DNA of 64,000 bases from Jatrophihabitans sp. GAS493. Lineage in GTDB: Bacteria; Actinomycetota; Actinomycetes; Mycobacteriales; Jatrophihabitantaceae. Position 1 is the stretch's first letter. The number at the start of each line of letters is the position of its first letter. The notes beneath the pieces were generated by a model. That model did not search any database. It saw nothing but the letters and a program-made list of their open reading frames with translations, and was not told the DNA's origin. Where the stretch lies: assembly GCF_900230215.1 (NCBI RefSeq), contig NZ_LT907982.1:3272001-3336000 (forward strand), in the 5' to 3' direction. Shown piece by piece: positions 38,524-46,473 of the stretch. Position numbers and translations under genes: made by a program.

Positions 38524-39997
38524 CACGACCACCGGACGCCGCCCGCGGGGCCGGCCGCGAACGACCGGCGCTCGCAACTGCGATCGCTGCGGACGAAGCA
38601 CCGGCAAGATCCGCATCCGCTGGCCCGACGGCGACATCTGGGGCATCTGCTTCCACGACGCCACCCGCACCCACGGCAGCTGCCACCAGTGCGGACAACA
38701 CCGGTTACTACCCGGCCGCGACGGCGACCGTCAGCTCTGCCGACCATGCGCAGGCATCACTACCGACCTCGACTGCCACCGCTGCGGACGCGAAGGCGAA
38801 CACCACCGCCGCGGACTCTGCACCCGCTGCACGCTGCGCGACGACCTGAACGCCCTCCTGCTCCCGGCCGACGGCCCAGCAACAACCGAAGCCGCCCGCA
38901 TCGTCGACGTGCTCGCCACCATGGATCGGCCCGAGAGCATTCACACCTGGAAACGCAACCCGAAGGTCGACCAGCGTCTACGCGGGCTCGGCGACGGCAC
39001 GATTCCACTCACACACGACGGGTTCGACGAAGCGCCGGCAAGCATCGCGCGCGAACACATCCGTGAACTGCTCGTCCATCACGGGCTACTCCCCCGCCGC
39101 GATCCCGACCTCGCCCGCTTCGAACGGTGGCTGCAGGAACGACTCGACTCCATCGACGACCCGTCCGTCCGAAGGCCGGTCGAGCAGTTCGCGAGATGGC
39201 ACCACCTGCGACGGATCCGCCGACGCGTCGGCCAGGAACTGCGCGGGGCCGTGCACACCTCGAAGCAGGAGATCACCGAGGTCAGCCGGTTCCTCACCTG
39301 GCTCGCTGAGCGGGACAAGACCATCTCCACCTGCGGCCAGGGCGACGTCGACGAATGGCTTGCCAGCGGCCCGACCACCCGGCACGCCATCCGCACCTTC
39401 ATCGTCTGGAGCGGTGAGCAGAAGCTCAGCTCCAAACTGGCTATCGGCTTCCGGCAGCCCCGCTCTGGTCGGCTCATCACCCAGGACGACCGCCTCGACC
39501 TGCTCGGCCGATGCCTCACAGGCGAACCGGACACCCTCCCCTACCGGGTCGCCGCCGTCCTGCTGCTGCTCTACGCCCAGCCACTCGTGCGCGTCGCCGC
39601 GATGCGCACCGAGCAGATCCAGGTCGCACCGAACGAGATCCTTGTCCTGCTGGGCAAGGAGCCGGCCGCGGTCCCCGAACCGTTCGCGCAGCTCCTGCGC
39701 GAACACCTGGGCGCGCGGCCCAACCTGCGCACCGCCAACACCGAAGGCAGTCCCTGGCTGTTCCCCGGCTACCGCGCCGGCCGCCACTTGCACGTCCAGT
39801 CGATCATGGACCGACTGCGAGCGATCGGAATCGACCTGCTCGGCGCCCGAAACGCAGCCCTGCGCGATCTCGTCCGCCAGGTCCCTGCGCCGATCGTCGC
39901 CACCCAGCTCGGCTACAGCCACCAAGTCACCCAACGGCACGCTGAGCTCGCCGCCGAACCCATGAGCCGCTACACCGCGGTCAAGAGCAGGCGCTGA
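38516..39997 (+). CDS. Zinc-finger and degenerate tyrosine-recombinase fusion (third gene of the trio)
   Basis: A 493-residue protein. The N-terminal 120 residues hold four CxxC zinc-knuckle pairs (NCDRCGRS, CHQCGQH, CRPCAG, DCHRCGRE, CTRCTLRDD). A core-binding-like helical region follows, then a C-terminal recombinase domain with LLLLYAQPLVRVAAMR and LRDLVRQVPAPIVATQLGYSH. Against the canonical set, the first catalytic His is Ala447 (NAALR450), the second is Tyr467 (LGYSH), while Arg450 and a terminal Tyr486 (SRYTAVK) remain. It is probably a targeting or structural partner of the first recombinase. Two partial copies of this gene lie further along the island. Confidence 0.8.
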   Translation: MTDTTTGRRPRGRPRTTGARNCDRCGRSTGKIRIRWPDGDIWGICFHDATRTHGSCHQCGQHRLLPGRDGDRQLCRPCAGITTDLDCHRCGREGEHHRRGLCTRCTLRDDLNALLLPADGPATTEAARIVDVLATMDRPESIHTWKRNPKVDQRLRGLGDGTIPLTHDGFDEAPASIAREHIRELLVHHGLLPRRDPDLARFERWLQERLDSIDDPSVRRPVEQFARWHHLRRIRRRVGQELRGAVHTSKQEITEVSRFLTWLAERDKTISTCGQGDVDEWLASGPTTRHAIRTFIVWSGEQKLSSKLAIGFRQPRSGRLITQDDRLDLLGRCLTGEPDTLPYRVAAVLLLLYAQPLVRVAAMRTEQIQVAPNEILVLLGKEPAAVPEPFAQLLREHLGARPNLRTANTEGSPWLFPGYRAGRHLHVQSIMDRLRAIGIDLLGARNAALRDLVRQVPAPIVATQLGYSHQVTQRHAELAAEPMSRYTAVKSRR

Positions 39998-39998
39998 G

Positions 39999-40790
39999 AT
40001 GCCGACCTTGATGGATATTCCTGGACGGGGCCGGCTCCGGATCTACGGTCGCGGTGAGCCTCTCCCTGGCGAGACCTCCGCTCCGGAGGGCCGGGTCGTC
40101 GTTGAGTGGGCGGGGCGCACCGGCCACCCAGCGTCCTACGGACTACTTGGCGCGACGGGGACGGATCGCCCGACTGACACGGGCATCGAGCTCGAGTACG
40201 AAGGGGTTGAGTTCGAAGCATCACTCGCTGGCCCAGCTGATTGCGTCGTGTTCGGGCTGCTTGATGAGTACCGCGGCGCGATTAGGGCAGCGTCCTCCGT
40301 GTTCACCTTTCCCATGATCGTCCGCGTTGCCGCACACGCGCAGATCGGGTCGTCCACCATCGTGTTCGAGAGGCTCACGGACCTGCTTGCGCCACTCGTC
40401 TACGCCACGGACGCCGAACGCACGGACGAGGTGGTGCGGCTCTGGTGGGAACGCGCCTGGACTGCCCGCAACTGGGTCGACGAAGTCGAACTGCCTGAGA
40501 GCTACGTCGATCTGCGGGGCACGACCTACAACGAGACGCTGGAGCGAGACCGGCTCTCTTCTGAGATCCGGCGTGAGGTCGGACCCGGCCACCGGTTGTT
40601 CGGACAGCGCTTTTCGGTGCTGGCGAGGGACACCGCACGCGACGACGTGCTCGTGTTCGTCGAGCCCAACCGGGTCGCCCTGGTACACCTCACCTACGCT
40701 CCGTCAGCGCCCGACCGGCATCCCTGGCCGATCGCGACGTTCGTGCTCGACAAGCAGCAGTTGGAGGAGCAATGGCAGCTGCGAGCTTGA
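39999..40790 (+). CDS. Hypothetical cargo protein
   Basis: A 263-residue soluble protein that I do not recognise. It starts one base after the recombinase stop. Visible features are a beta-rich N-terminal half (RLRIYGRGEPLPGE, GIELEYEGVEFEASL), a Trp-rich stretch VVRLWWERAWTARNWVDEVE and a C-terminal beta pattern VLVFVEPNRVALVHLTY with HPWPIATFVLDK. No signal peptide, membrane helix or catalytic motif is seen. The overall look is that of small single-domain actinobacterial proteins related to immunity or regulatory families, but that is only impression. Confidence 0.6.
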   Translation: MPTLMDIPGRGRLRIYGRGEPLPGETSAPEGRVVVEWAGRTGHPASYGLLGATGTDRPTDTGIELEYEGVEFEASLAGPADCVVFGLLDEYRGAIRAASSVFTFPMIVRVAAHAQIGSSTIVFERLTDLLAPLVYATDAERTDEVVRLWWERAWTARNWVDEVELPESYVDLRGTTYNETLERDRLSSEIRREVGPGHRLFGQRFSVLARDTARDDVLVFVEPNRVALVHLTYAPSAPDRHPWPIATFVLDKQQLEEQWQLRA

Positions 40791-40876
40791 TGTCTCCCGA
40801 AGGTTCTGCAGTGGACCGACGACCGCCGACGACCACGAACCCCGACGGCAGATTCCCTCACGCCGGGGGTGGTCTG

Positions 40877-41599
40877 ATGGCCTACATCGCGGACCTCGAG
40901 CCCTACACCTACTACCCCCAATCGATCCCGACCGGAGTAGACGCCCGCGCGGTCGGCTGGCTCGATCCCGAGCACCCGTTCACCGCCGGCACGACGCCAG
41001 ATGGCTTCGTCGACGCTCTGTTCGACCTCTGTCGTGACCATCGCCGAACGCAGATGCGAGGCTTCCACTCCTGCGCGTTCTGCTCGGTCTCCGGGGGCGA
41101 ACACCCACGGGCCCACCGCGGCGATGAGTCCGTCTGGATCGGCAGCGCAGAGATCCGAGTACAGGGTGACGGAGGCCGCTGGTTGGTCGCGCCCAACCTG
41201 GTCCTGCACTACGTCACTGACCACGGTTACCTGCCGCCGACAGAGTTCCAGACGGCGGTGCTGAAGCACCAGCTCTTCTTGCCGCTGAGCCGCGAGCACT
41301 GGACCGGACCTTCTCCGGTCTCGCTTGGCCTCGTCCAGATCTCCGGGCCGGAGCTTGATGCCCTCGGCGCCACTCGAACCGCTCCGGCCGACGTCGGGCT
41401 CGGAGACGACATCGTCGTGTTCGCGCTGGACAGCGCTGACCTCGGCGCGCTGATCCGACGCCGCGGCCTGCCAGATGATCTCTGGGAGTTATTCGTCCGC
41501 CACACCGTGCCCTATCCTCTGACCCGCACGGCGTCGGGCACCTTGGAAGAGATCGGTATGTCTACTGAACGGCTGGTGCTCAGTGAGACCAAGACTTAG
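40877..41599 (+). CDS. Hypothetical cargo protein (possibly DUF7919-like)
   Basis: A 240-residue protein from ATG 40877, which follows GGGGGTGG. An in-frame ATG at 40772 overlapping the previous gene is possible but adds a low-complexity leader. Conserved-looking blocks are MAYIADLEPYTYYPQSIPTG, VGWLDPEHPFTAG, MRGFHSCAFCSVSGGEHP with a CxxC, and LVLHYVTDHGYLPPTEFQ. These fit a widespread uncharacterised family that I recall as DUF7919 (name from memory). The C-terminal 80 residues are unrelated to anything I know. Confidence 0.6.
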   Translation: MAYIADLEPYTYYPQSIPTGVDARAVGWLDPEHPFTAGTTPDGFVDALFDLCRDHRRTQMRGFHSCAFCSVSGGEHPRAHRGDESVWIGSAEIRVQGDGGRWLVAPNLVLHYVTDHGYLPPTEFQTAVLKHQLFLPLSREHWTGPSPVSLGLVQISGPELDALGATRTAPADVGLGDDIVVFALDSADLGALIRRRGLPDDLWELFVRHTVPYPLTRTASGTLEEIGMSTERLVLSETKT

Positions 41600-41600
41600 C

Positions 41601-41711
41601 GACGCCCTGCGCGATCTCGTCCGCCAGCTCCCCGTGCCGATCGTCGCCACACAACTCGGCTACAGCCACCCAGAGGAACAGCGGCACGCAGCGCTCGCGG
41701 CCAGCCGATGA
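41601..41711 (+). pseudogene. Fragment: 3' end of a second copy of the trio's third recombinase
   Basis: 37 codons reading DALRDLVRQLPVPIVATQLG and YSHPEEQRHAALAASR then stop. They match codons 447-493 of the zinc-finger recombinase at 38516, with near-identical DNA over the first 60 bases (compare 39854-39920). It starts directly after the stop of the preceding cargo gene. It is a remnant of an earlier copy or insertion event. Confidence 0.85.
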
Positions 41712-41745
41712 AAATACTCGCTGTCCGCTCCCTCGGCAGTGTTGG

Positions 41746-42786
41746 ATGATCGACATGCCCGTCCGCGTCGTGCCAATCCTCAAGGGGCTGCGCTGGGAGC
41801 CCAACGCACCCGAGGCAGAGTTCGCGGTGAGCGACTCGGGACTCGCCTGCCTCGTTCTGCGGGCCCACCCGGATGACGCAGATCAAAACAAGGTCGCCCT
41901 CTACTGGACCGGCGTGAGCAGCGCGGCGTTCGGCGACCCCAACGACGAAGGCCTCGGCAGCCATCCGCTCTACGGACATGGACTCGAGGGCCTACTTTGG
42001 GCGGGCGAGGTCGACAAGAGCGACGGAACTCGTCGCCACTTCCTGGTGCCGACGAAAGAAGGCCTCGCCGAGGTCTGGGCGCACGCAATTGACGCGATAC
42101 GGATCGATCACCGTCACACCGCATCGGATGTGCTGCGGTCCGTCCCCCGACTGGACGCGCCGGCCGCCCGCCCCGAACCCGAGAAGGTCCAAGCCGAGGC
42201 GTTCACCGATCAGAGCAACTACGCCGTCATCCGGCTGCCGCAACGTCGCTTCCCGGGCGTTGTGTTCCAGGGCGACTCTCTGTCGACCTTCGTGTCTGAC
42301 GCCCAAGAATTGGCTTCGGTGAGCCGCGGGGCAAACGCCGAGGTTGCCGAGCTCTCCGCCGATTTGCGGGATCGATTGGGCGCGATCCTCGATCACTACG
42401 AGCAAGCCCTTGCCAAGCACGGGGTTCCGCTCCCCTACGTTCGCGACGCGACGCCCAACATTCGACCGATCGACCAGATGGGCATCGCACGAGCGGCTGC
42501 ACACGACGAGACTCACCAGCTGATGCAGCTTGCCGCTGGACCGCCATCACATTGGGTCGTCACTCTCGTAGACGGCGCGCAGGTCGACGTCTGGGCCGAC
42601 GCCGTAACGGGATCGTCAGGTCCGGACGACGCTCGCGACTACGCCTTCGGCGTCCTGATGGACATCGACCCCAACCTGCAGGATCAGTTCGACGTGACTG
42701 CACGAACCCCGAGCAACCCGGGGCGGGTGGAGGTCTGCGTCGCCCGCTTCCCCCGTTCGTCGGTCCTGGACGTTAGCTCGGGCTGA
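41746..42786 (+). CDS. Hypothetical cargo protein with DUF6959-like segment
   Basis: A 346-residue protein. Residues 1-120 are an uncharacterised alpha/beta part (EFAVSDSGLACLVLRAHPDD). The central stretch NYAVIRLPQRRFPGVVFQGD followed by SLSTFVSDAQEL resembles the DUF6959 family. The C-terminal part (SHWVVTLVDGAQVDVWADAV) is a separate short domain with DIDPNLQDQFDVTA. No active site is evident. The combination suggests a fusion of small accessory domains typical of actinobacterial mobile islands. ATG 41746 or 41755. Confidence 0.6.
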   Translation: MIDMPVRVVPILKGLRWEPNAPEAEFAVSDSGLACLVLRAHPDDADQNKVALYWTGVSSAAFGDPNDEGLGSHPLYGHGLEGLLWAGEVDKSDGTRRHFLVPTKEGLAEVWAHAIDAIRIDHRHTASDVLRSVPRLDAPAARPEPEKVQAEAFTDQSNYAVIRLPQRRFPGVVFQGDSLSTFVSDAQELASVSRGANAEVAELSADLRDRLGAILDHYEQALAKHGVPLPYVRDATPNIRPIDQMGIARAAAHDETHQLMQLAAGPPSHWVVTLVDGAQVDVWADAVTGSSGPDDARDYAFGVLMDIDPNLQDQFDVTARTPSNPGRVEVCVARFPRSSVLDVSSG

Positions 42787-42809
42787 ACAGGCTGGCCGAA
42801 AGTGCGATC

Positions 42810-43313
42810 ATGAGCGCGATGAGCAACGCGATGAGCAACCTGAATCGGATGACCTTCCACGGCGACCGCTCTGTCGGCGGCGGCGACGCGGGTCCCCTGG
42901 TGCTTACGCCGGTGATCGACAACGTGACTCTCGTCGACCGCGTCAAGGGGTTCGAGCAGGGCCACGGCTTCACCCCGGCGGGGGGTTACGGCGGGCTCGT
43001 GCCGAGCTACTTCCAGTTCGGCGAGCTGCGGGTCTACTTCATGGGCAAAGAGGAACGCCAGTGGCCGCGACCCGAGCATCTGTGGCTCCTGGCCTGCGAC
43101 TGCGGTGAGGTCGGCTGCTGGCCGCTCACGGCGCGCGTCGTCGTTCTGAATGACACGGTCATGTGGATGGACTTCGCCCAGGACCACCGTCCAGGCTGGG
43201 ACTACTCCGAGTTCGGGCCATTCGTCTTCGCGCGGGATCAGTACGAGCGAGCAGTCGAATGGGCCGCTAACGAGGCTGAGGGCGAGCTCGACGCCCACCG
43301 AGCACGCCGATGA
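42810..43313 (+). CDS. Hypothetical cargo protein
   Basis: A 167-residue protein with several candidate starts because the 5' end is a small in-frame repeat of ATGAGC (42810, 42819, 42828). The recognisable core is HLWLLACDCGEVGCWPLTAR then VMWMDFAQDHRPGWDYSEFG with FVFARDQYERAVEW, a pattern seen in unnamed actinobacterial proteins. The three Cys (CDCGEVGC) could bind metal. It overlaps the next gene by 4 bases (ATGA), so the pair is co-translated. Confidence 0.6.
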   Translation: MSAMSNAMSNLNRMTFHGDRSVGGGDAGPLVLTPVIDNVTLVDRVKGFEQGHGFTPAGGYGGLVPSYFQFGELRVYFMGKEERQWPRPEHLWLLACDCGEVGCWPLTARVVVLNDTVMWMDFAQDHRPGWDYSEFGPFVFARDQYERAVEWAANEAEGELDAHRARR

Positions 43314-43996
43314 GCGCGGAGAGGGACCAGATCAAACGCCAAGCGGGCTCCGCGTTGCGCAAGGCGGGTCGAGCTCACCTGACCGATCTTGACCTGCGAC
43401 CGGTGAGCTCAAGCCCGCGGCAATGGGTGGGCGACCGTGGCTGGTGGCTCATCAACGTCGAGTTTCAAGCTTCAAGCTGGTCGGTCGGCTCATACCTGAA
43501 CGTCGGGGTCCAATACCTTTGGTCAGTCAAGGACCATCGCACTTTCGGCCACGGCAACCCTCGGTTCCCGATCCCGGGGTCTGGCCAGTTCGCTGAGCTC
43601 GAAGGCGACGAAGATCAAGTTCGCGCGAAGGCGGACTCCGTTGGCAGCGGAGCACGCGATGCGGTTCTAGGCCTGATTGCTCGGTGGCCAGACGACAACG
43701 TGCACCTCCGCTTGTTGTCGTCGGACGCGACGAGCGGGCTCTGGCAGTCGGTTGACGCCGCGGTCGCTGCCGCTCTGCTCCAGCAGAATGACCAAGCCCG
43801 CGAACTGTTCCGCGACCTTCCTGCACGTCTCGATCTGTCGATCGCGTGGCAGGCTGAACTTGCCACAGATTGCGCTCACCTCGGCGGTCTCGCGGCAGAC
43901 CCGGCCGCCTTCAAGCTGGAGATCCAAAATCGCATCGAGGAAACTCGACGGCGTCTGAAGCTTCCTTCGCGAGACGCACCGTTCGTGGACTTGTGA
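43310..43996 (+). CDS. Hypothetical cargo protein
   Basis: A 228-residue protein, not recognised. The N-terminal half is beta-rich with GWWLINVEFQASSWSVGSYL and NVGVQYLWSVKDHRTFGHG. The C-terminal half is helical (DAAVAAALLQQNDQARELFR), ending in a basic helix (IQNRIEETRRRLKLPSRD). Coupled to the previous gene by ATGA overlap; the two may work as a pair. No secretion signal. Confidence 0.6.
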   Translation: MSAERDQIKRQAGSALRKAGRAHLTDLDLRPVSSSPRQWVGDRGWWLINVEFQASSWSVGSYLNVGVQYLWSVKDHRTFGHGNPRFPIPGSGQFAELEGDEDQVRAKADSVGSGARDAVLGLIARWPDDNVHLRLLSSDATSGLWQSVDAAVAAALLQQNDQARELFRDLPARLDLSIAWQAELATDCAHLGGLAADPAAFKLEIQNRIEETRRRLKLPSRDAPFVDL

Positions 43997-44054
43997 ACGG
44001 ACGAGCTGCTCCACTGAACGGGCGGAGGGCGATCGCTCCTCAGTCTGGACCACC

Positions 44055-44086
44055 GAATAGTGCCGATCAGAATATTGACGGTTACC
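44055..44086 (+). repeat. 32-bp direct repeat, copy A, flanking the first toxin-antitoxin pair
   Basis: Starts GAATAGTGCCGATC and ends TATTGACGGTTACC. It matches copy B at 44822-44853 in 27 of 32 positions, with identical spacing of the two conserved blocks. It lies 35 bases beyond the vapC-like stop. Confidence 0.8.
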
Positions 44087-44121
44087 GGCAAAGGGAATAG
44101 CCGGCGGCAAACGAGTCTTAG

Positions 44122-44514
44122 CTAAACGCGAATAACGTCCAGCCCCGAAACGTCGGCGATGACGTCAAAGTCTCGATCCTGGGTGACGACAGGAACGCCT
44201 AGCGCCAGTGCGGTCGCGGCGATCCACATATCGTTGACGTTGGCCCGCCTTCGCGCGTTGGCCAGTTGCACACGGACCCGGGCCCACGCCTGGGCGACCG
44301 CAATATCAATTGGGATGGGATTCATTTCCGCGACAGCCGTCAGGGTTGCCAGCCGGCGCGCACGGACCTCCAGGTCGATCGCTGCCAGCACGCCTGCGCT
44401 CAGCTCGGCATGACTGACGATCGATACCGCGACTTCATCCGGCAGGTCCGACTCGCTGAGACCTCGTGACTCCCTGGCGATGAATACAGACGTGTCCAGG
44501 AGCCCGCGTGTCAC
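44122..44514 (-). CDS. PIN-domain toxin (VapC family)
   Basis: A 130-residue PIN-fold ribonuclease-type toxin. Acidic active-site residues are in GLLDTSVFIARE, SHAELSAGVLAA, ANVNDMWIAATAL and VTQDRDFDVI. VapC toxins cleave RNA in growth control or plasmid/island maintenance. Overlaps the antitoxin gene by 4 bases. It is a close paralogue of the toxin at 48520 (same LLDTSV-IA-ES, AELxAGVLAA and VVTQDxDFDVI blocks). Confidence 0.9.
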   Translation of the reverse strand: MTRGLLDTSVFIARESRGLSESDLPDEVAVSIVSHAELSAGVLAAIDLEVRARRLATLTAVAEMNPIPIDIAVAQAWARVRVQLANARRRANVNDMWIAATALALGVPVVTQDRDFDVIADVSGLDVIRV

Positions 44515-44768
44515 CCGACCGGCCCAAGATCATCCGTGTCAGCGTCCAACGCCGCAAGGTCGTCCACCAGACCGGGATCGGCCTGAATCCTCGAGAGCCG
44601 CGACACGAACTCGGATCTGGCAATCCACGGCGACCGGTCTCGCGTGAGAGGCCCGAGTCGCGCCACCGCTTCGCCGTTCACCGTGATCTCAATGGGCTCA
44701 CCACCGGCTGCGCGACGGAGCACACCGGCGGTGTCGTTCCGTAGATCGCGAGAGGCAACACGAGCCAT
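44511..44768 (-). CDS. Phd/YefM-type antitoxin (VapB role)
   Basis: An 85-residue antitoxin. The N-terminal Phd-like DNA-binding part is ARVASRDLRNDTAGVLRRAA followed by PIEITVNGEAVARLGPL; the acidic C-terminus (LAALDADTDDLGPVG) would wrap the toxin. ATG 44768 is chosen; an upstream in-frame ATG at 44807 adds 13 unlikely residues. It is the first gene of the minus-strand pair and probably represses it. Confidence 0.88.
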   Translation of the reverse strand: MARVASRDLRNDTAGVLRRAAGGEPIEITVNGEAVARLGPLTRDRSPWIARSEFVSRLSRIQADPGLVDDLAALDADTDDLGPVG

Positions 44769-44821
44769 GCCTACGATCGTAGCACTTCCGTCGCACAGAC
44801 CCCTCAAGATGCCGCTGAGGA

Positions 44822-44853
44822 AGGAATAGTTGCAATCCGAGTATTGACGGTTA
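44822..44853 (+). repeat. 32-bp direct repeat, copy B
   Basis: Starts GAATAGTTGCAATC and ends TATTGACGGTTACC, in the same orientation as copy A. Nine bases further on begins a fragment of the zinc-finger recombinase gene. Confidence 0.8.
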
Positions 44854-44861
44854 CCTCAGTA

Positions 44862-45280
44862 CCGCCGGCCGACTGCGACCTGGCTACATCAACACCTCGA
44901 GACAGAGCATCACCGTCGCTACGGACTTTCTCTCCTTCCTCGCCAAGGGAGGTCGCGACCTCCAGCTGCTCCGCGAATTGGTGAACAACCAGCCGCCGCG
45001 GCCGCTCCCCTATCGGGCTGCTGGTCTGTTGCTGCTGCTCTACGCCCAGCCGATCAATCGGATCGCGGAACTGCGCATCAACCATCTCGGCTGCGAAGAC
45101 CAGGGCGTGACCATCTCCTTCGACGAGCAGGCCGTGCCCATCCCCGAACCGTTCGCGAAGGTAATCACCGAGCACGCCCAGATACTCCCAGAGGCTTGGA
45201 TCAGCCGCTACCCGTTAACGCAGACCGCACCCGCCGGCTGCGAATTCGCCGGGTTGCTGCTCGCTGGGAGTTGCATGTGA
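44862..45280 (+). pseudogene. Internally deleted copy of the trio's third recombinase
   Basis: Continuous reading gives AGRLRPGYINTSRQSITVAT, then DFLSFLAKGGRDLQLLREL and PLPYRAAGLLLLLYAQPINR with IPEPFAKVITEHA. This aligns with residues around 235-400 of the protein at 38516, but with about 60 residues missing in the middle. The N-terminal zinc fingers and the C-terminal catalytic part are absent. It retains RIAEL, nearer to the canonical recombinase R-I-x-E-L than the intact copy. Confidence 0.8.
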
Positions 45281-45367
45281 TTCAATGTTGCCGTCATGTC
45301 ATACAGGCGGAGGGAATAGTAATGAGTAAAGGCAATGCTTCTAGATATCTAGACCCTTGGGCTAGCC

Positions 45368-45859
45368 GTGTGTGTTGGTGTCGGACTCTTGGGAAGTAAC
45401 GCAGTTTCCGCTAATGCGGCCACGCCGCGTGCGTGCATCTATTCCGACAGCATCCAGACTTCCAATTTCCATGCGGGCGGCTTCAAGGTCGGAAATGACG
45501 TCTTTGATAAGGTGATCGGCTCCTCGGGAATCGCCCTGACTATCACTGCAAACCGAGTCACGTCGGAGTCCACGACGCTGTCCGCAAGTGCGACAGCAGG
45601 CGTCAGTGGCATCGTGGCAAGTGCAAGCGTTACCGCAGGCAAGGCATTGATGTCATCCCAGTCCACTACGACTCAGGTGGGTGGGAGTTGGACGGTTCCG
45701 GCGAGTCAGAAGACCGGGTGGCTCGCCTTCGGCACGTTTACTACCGAAGCATATAACTGGTCCGAGGTTGTGCATGAGGAAAACTGCACAACCATTCACC
45801 ACAGCGGTACAGCAGTTTCGCCAATCAAGGGCCAGACCTACGGATTTACCCATTCGTGA
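45368..45859 (+). CDS. Secreted protein with a probable frameshift in its signal peptide
   Basis: The intact frame encodes 163 residues. An incomplete leader (CVGVGLLGSNAVSANA) is followed by a Ser/Thr-rich secreted domain (TPRACIYSDSIQTSNF, TTQVGGSWTVPASQKTGWLA) with two Cys and the end QTYGFTHS. A better start exists upstream in another frame: ATG 45322 behind GGAGGG gives SKGNASRYLD, and skipping one C at about 45355 joins it to LGLAVCVGVGLL and then to the frame above, giving a perfect leader peptide. Either the gene is mutated or the sequence has a one-base error. It overlaps the following lipoprotein gene by 4 bases. Confidence 0.6.
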   Translation: MCVGVGLLGSNAVSANAATPRACIYSDSIQTSNFHAGGFKVGNDVFDKVIGSSGIALTITANRVTSESTTLSASATAGVSGIVASASVTAGKALMSSQSTTTQVGGSWTVPASQKTGWLAFGTFTTEAYNWSEVVHEENCTTIHHSGTAVSPIKGQTYGFTHS

Positions 45860-46356
45860 CGGATCGGTGTCGGAGAATCGCTCTCCATATCTCAGTCGCA
45901 TTCGCCGTCGGCGTTTTAGCGGGGTGTGGTGGAGGACACACTGCGGACGGTAAGAAATCAGAAGCGACCGCTTTTCCTTCTGAGTCATCGTCGCGGACTG
46001 TCCCAAGCCCTCTTCCAAAGCCGACTCCGGTAGCGACGGTCGCGCCGCCGACACCAAGTCCCACTGACGGACCGGTCTTGGCCATGAAGAGCGCGTCGGG
46101 CAATTCCGTCGCGGCCGCAGTGCCGATGCTGAACAAGGGCAAGCCTGTCAAGCGAGTCAAGATCGTGATCAGCTGCACGCCAGAGAATGCTCCCTTTTCG
46201 GTGCTCTACGGCGGCGTACCGAAGTTTTGGGGAGCCTGCAGTGGCGCGACCGGTCAAGTTGCGGGCGAATTTGTGTTACCGACTGGCTCGCGTGAGGTAT
46301 CCGTCAAAACCGCAGCCCCCACGCAGTGGGGCGTGACGGTCTTCCGAGCCGGTTGA
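45856..46356 (+). CDS. Putative lipoprotein
   Basis: A 166-residue protein with a type II leader (DRCRRIALHISVAFAVGVLAGC; lipobox LAGC, Cys24) followed by a Pro/Ser/Thr-rich linker and a small C-terminal domain with IVISCTPENAPFSVLYGG, FWGACSG and EFVLPTGSREVSV. It is likely anchored on the outer face of the membrane after Lgt and Lnt action. The GTG start overlaps the previous stop; the two are probably one operon. Function unknown. Confidence 0.75.
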   Translation: MTDRCRRIALHISVAFAVGVLAGCGGGHTADGKKSEATAFPSESSSRTVPSPLPKPTPVATVAPPTPSPTDGPVLAMKSASGNSVAAAVPMLNKGKPVKRVKIVISCTPENAPFSVLYGGVPKFWGACSGATGQVAGEFVLPTGSREVSVKTAAPTQWGVTVFRAG

Positions 46357-46375
46357 GGCTGTCGCTGCTGGAATG

Positions 46376-46398
46376 GGACCTGGGCGAACTCCAGGTCC
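46376..46398 (+). terminator. Hairpin after the lipoprotein gene
   Basis: GGACCTGG pairs with CCAGGTCC around a 7-base loop, about 20 bases after the lipoprotein stop. No T-run; moderate candidate for termination. Confidence 0.45.
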
Positions 46399-46473
46399 TA
46401 TGCGGGGCCCTCGTCACCCGCTTTTGCTACGTTCGTGGGAAGCCGCCCCCGCAATCGGAAGTGGCCGCGGCAG

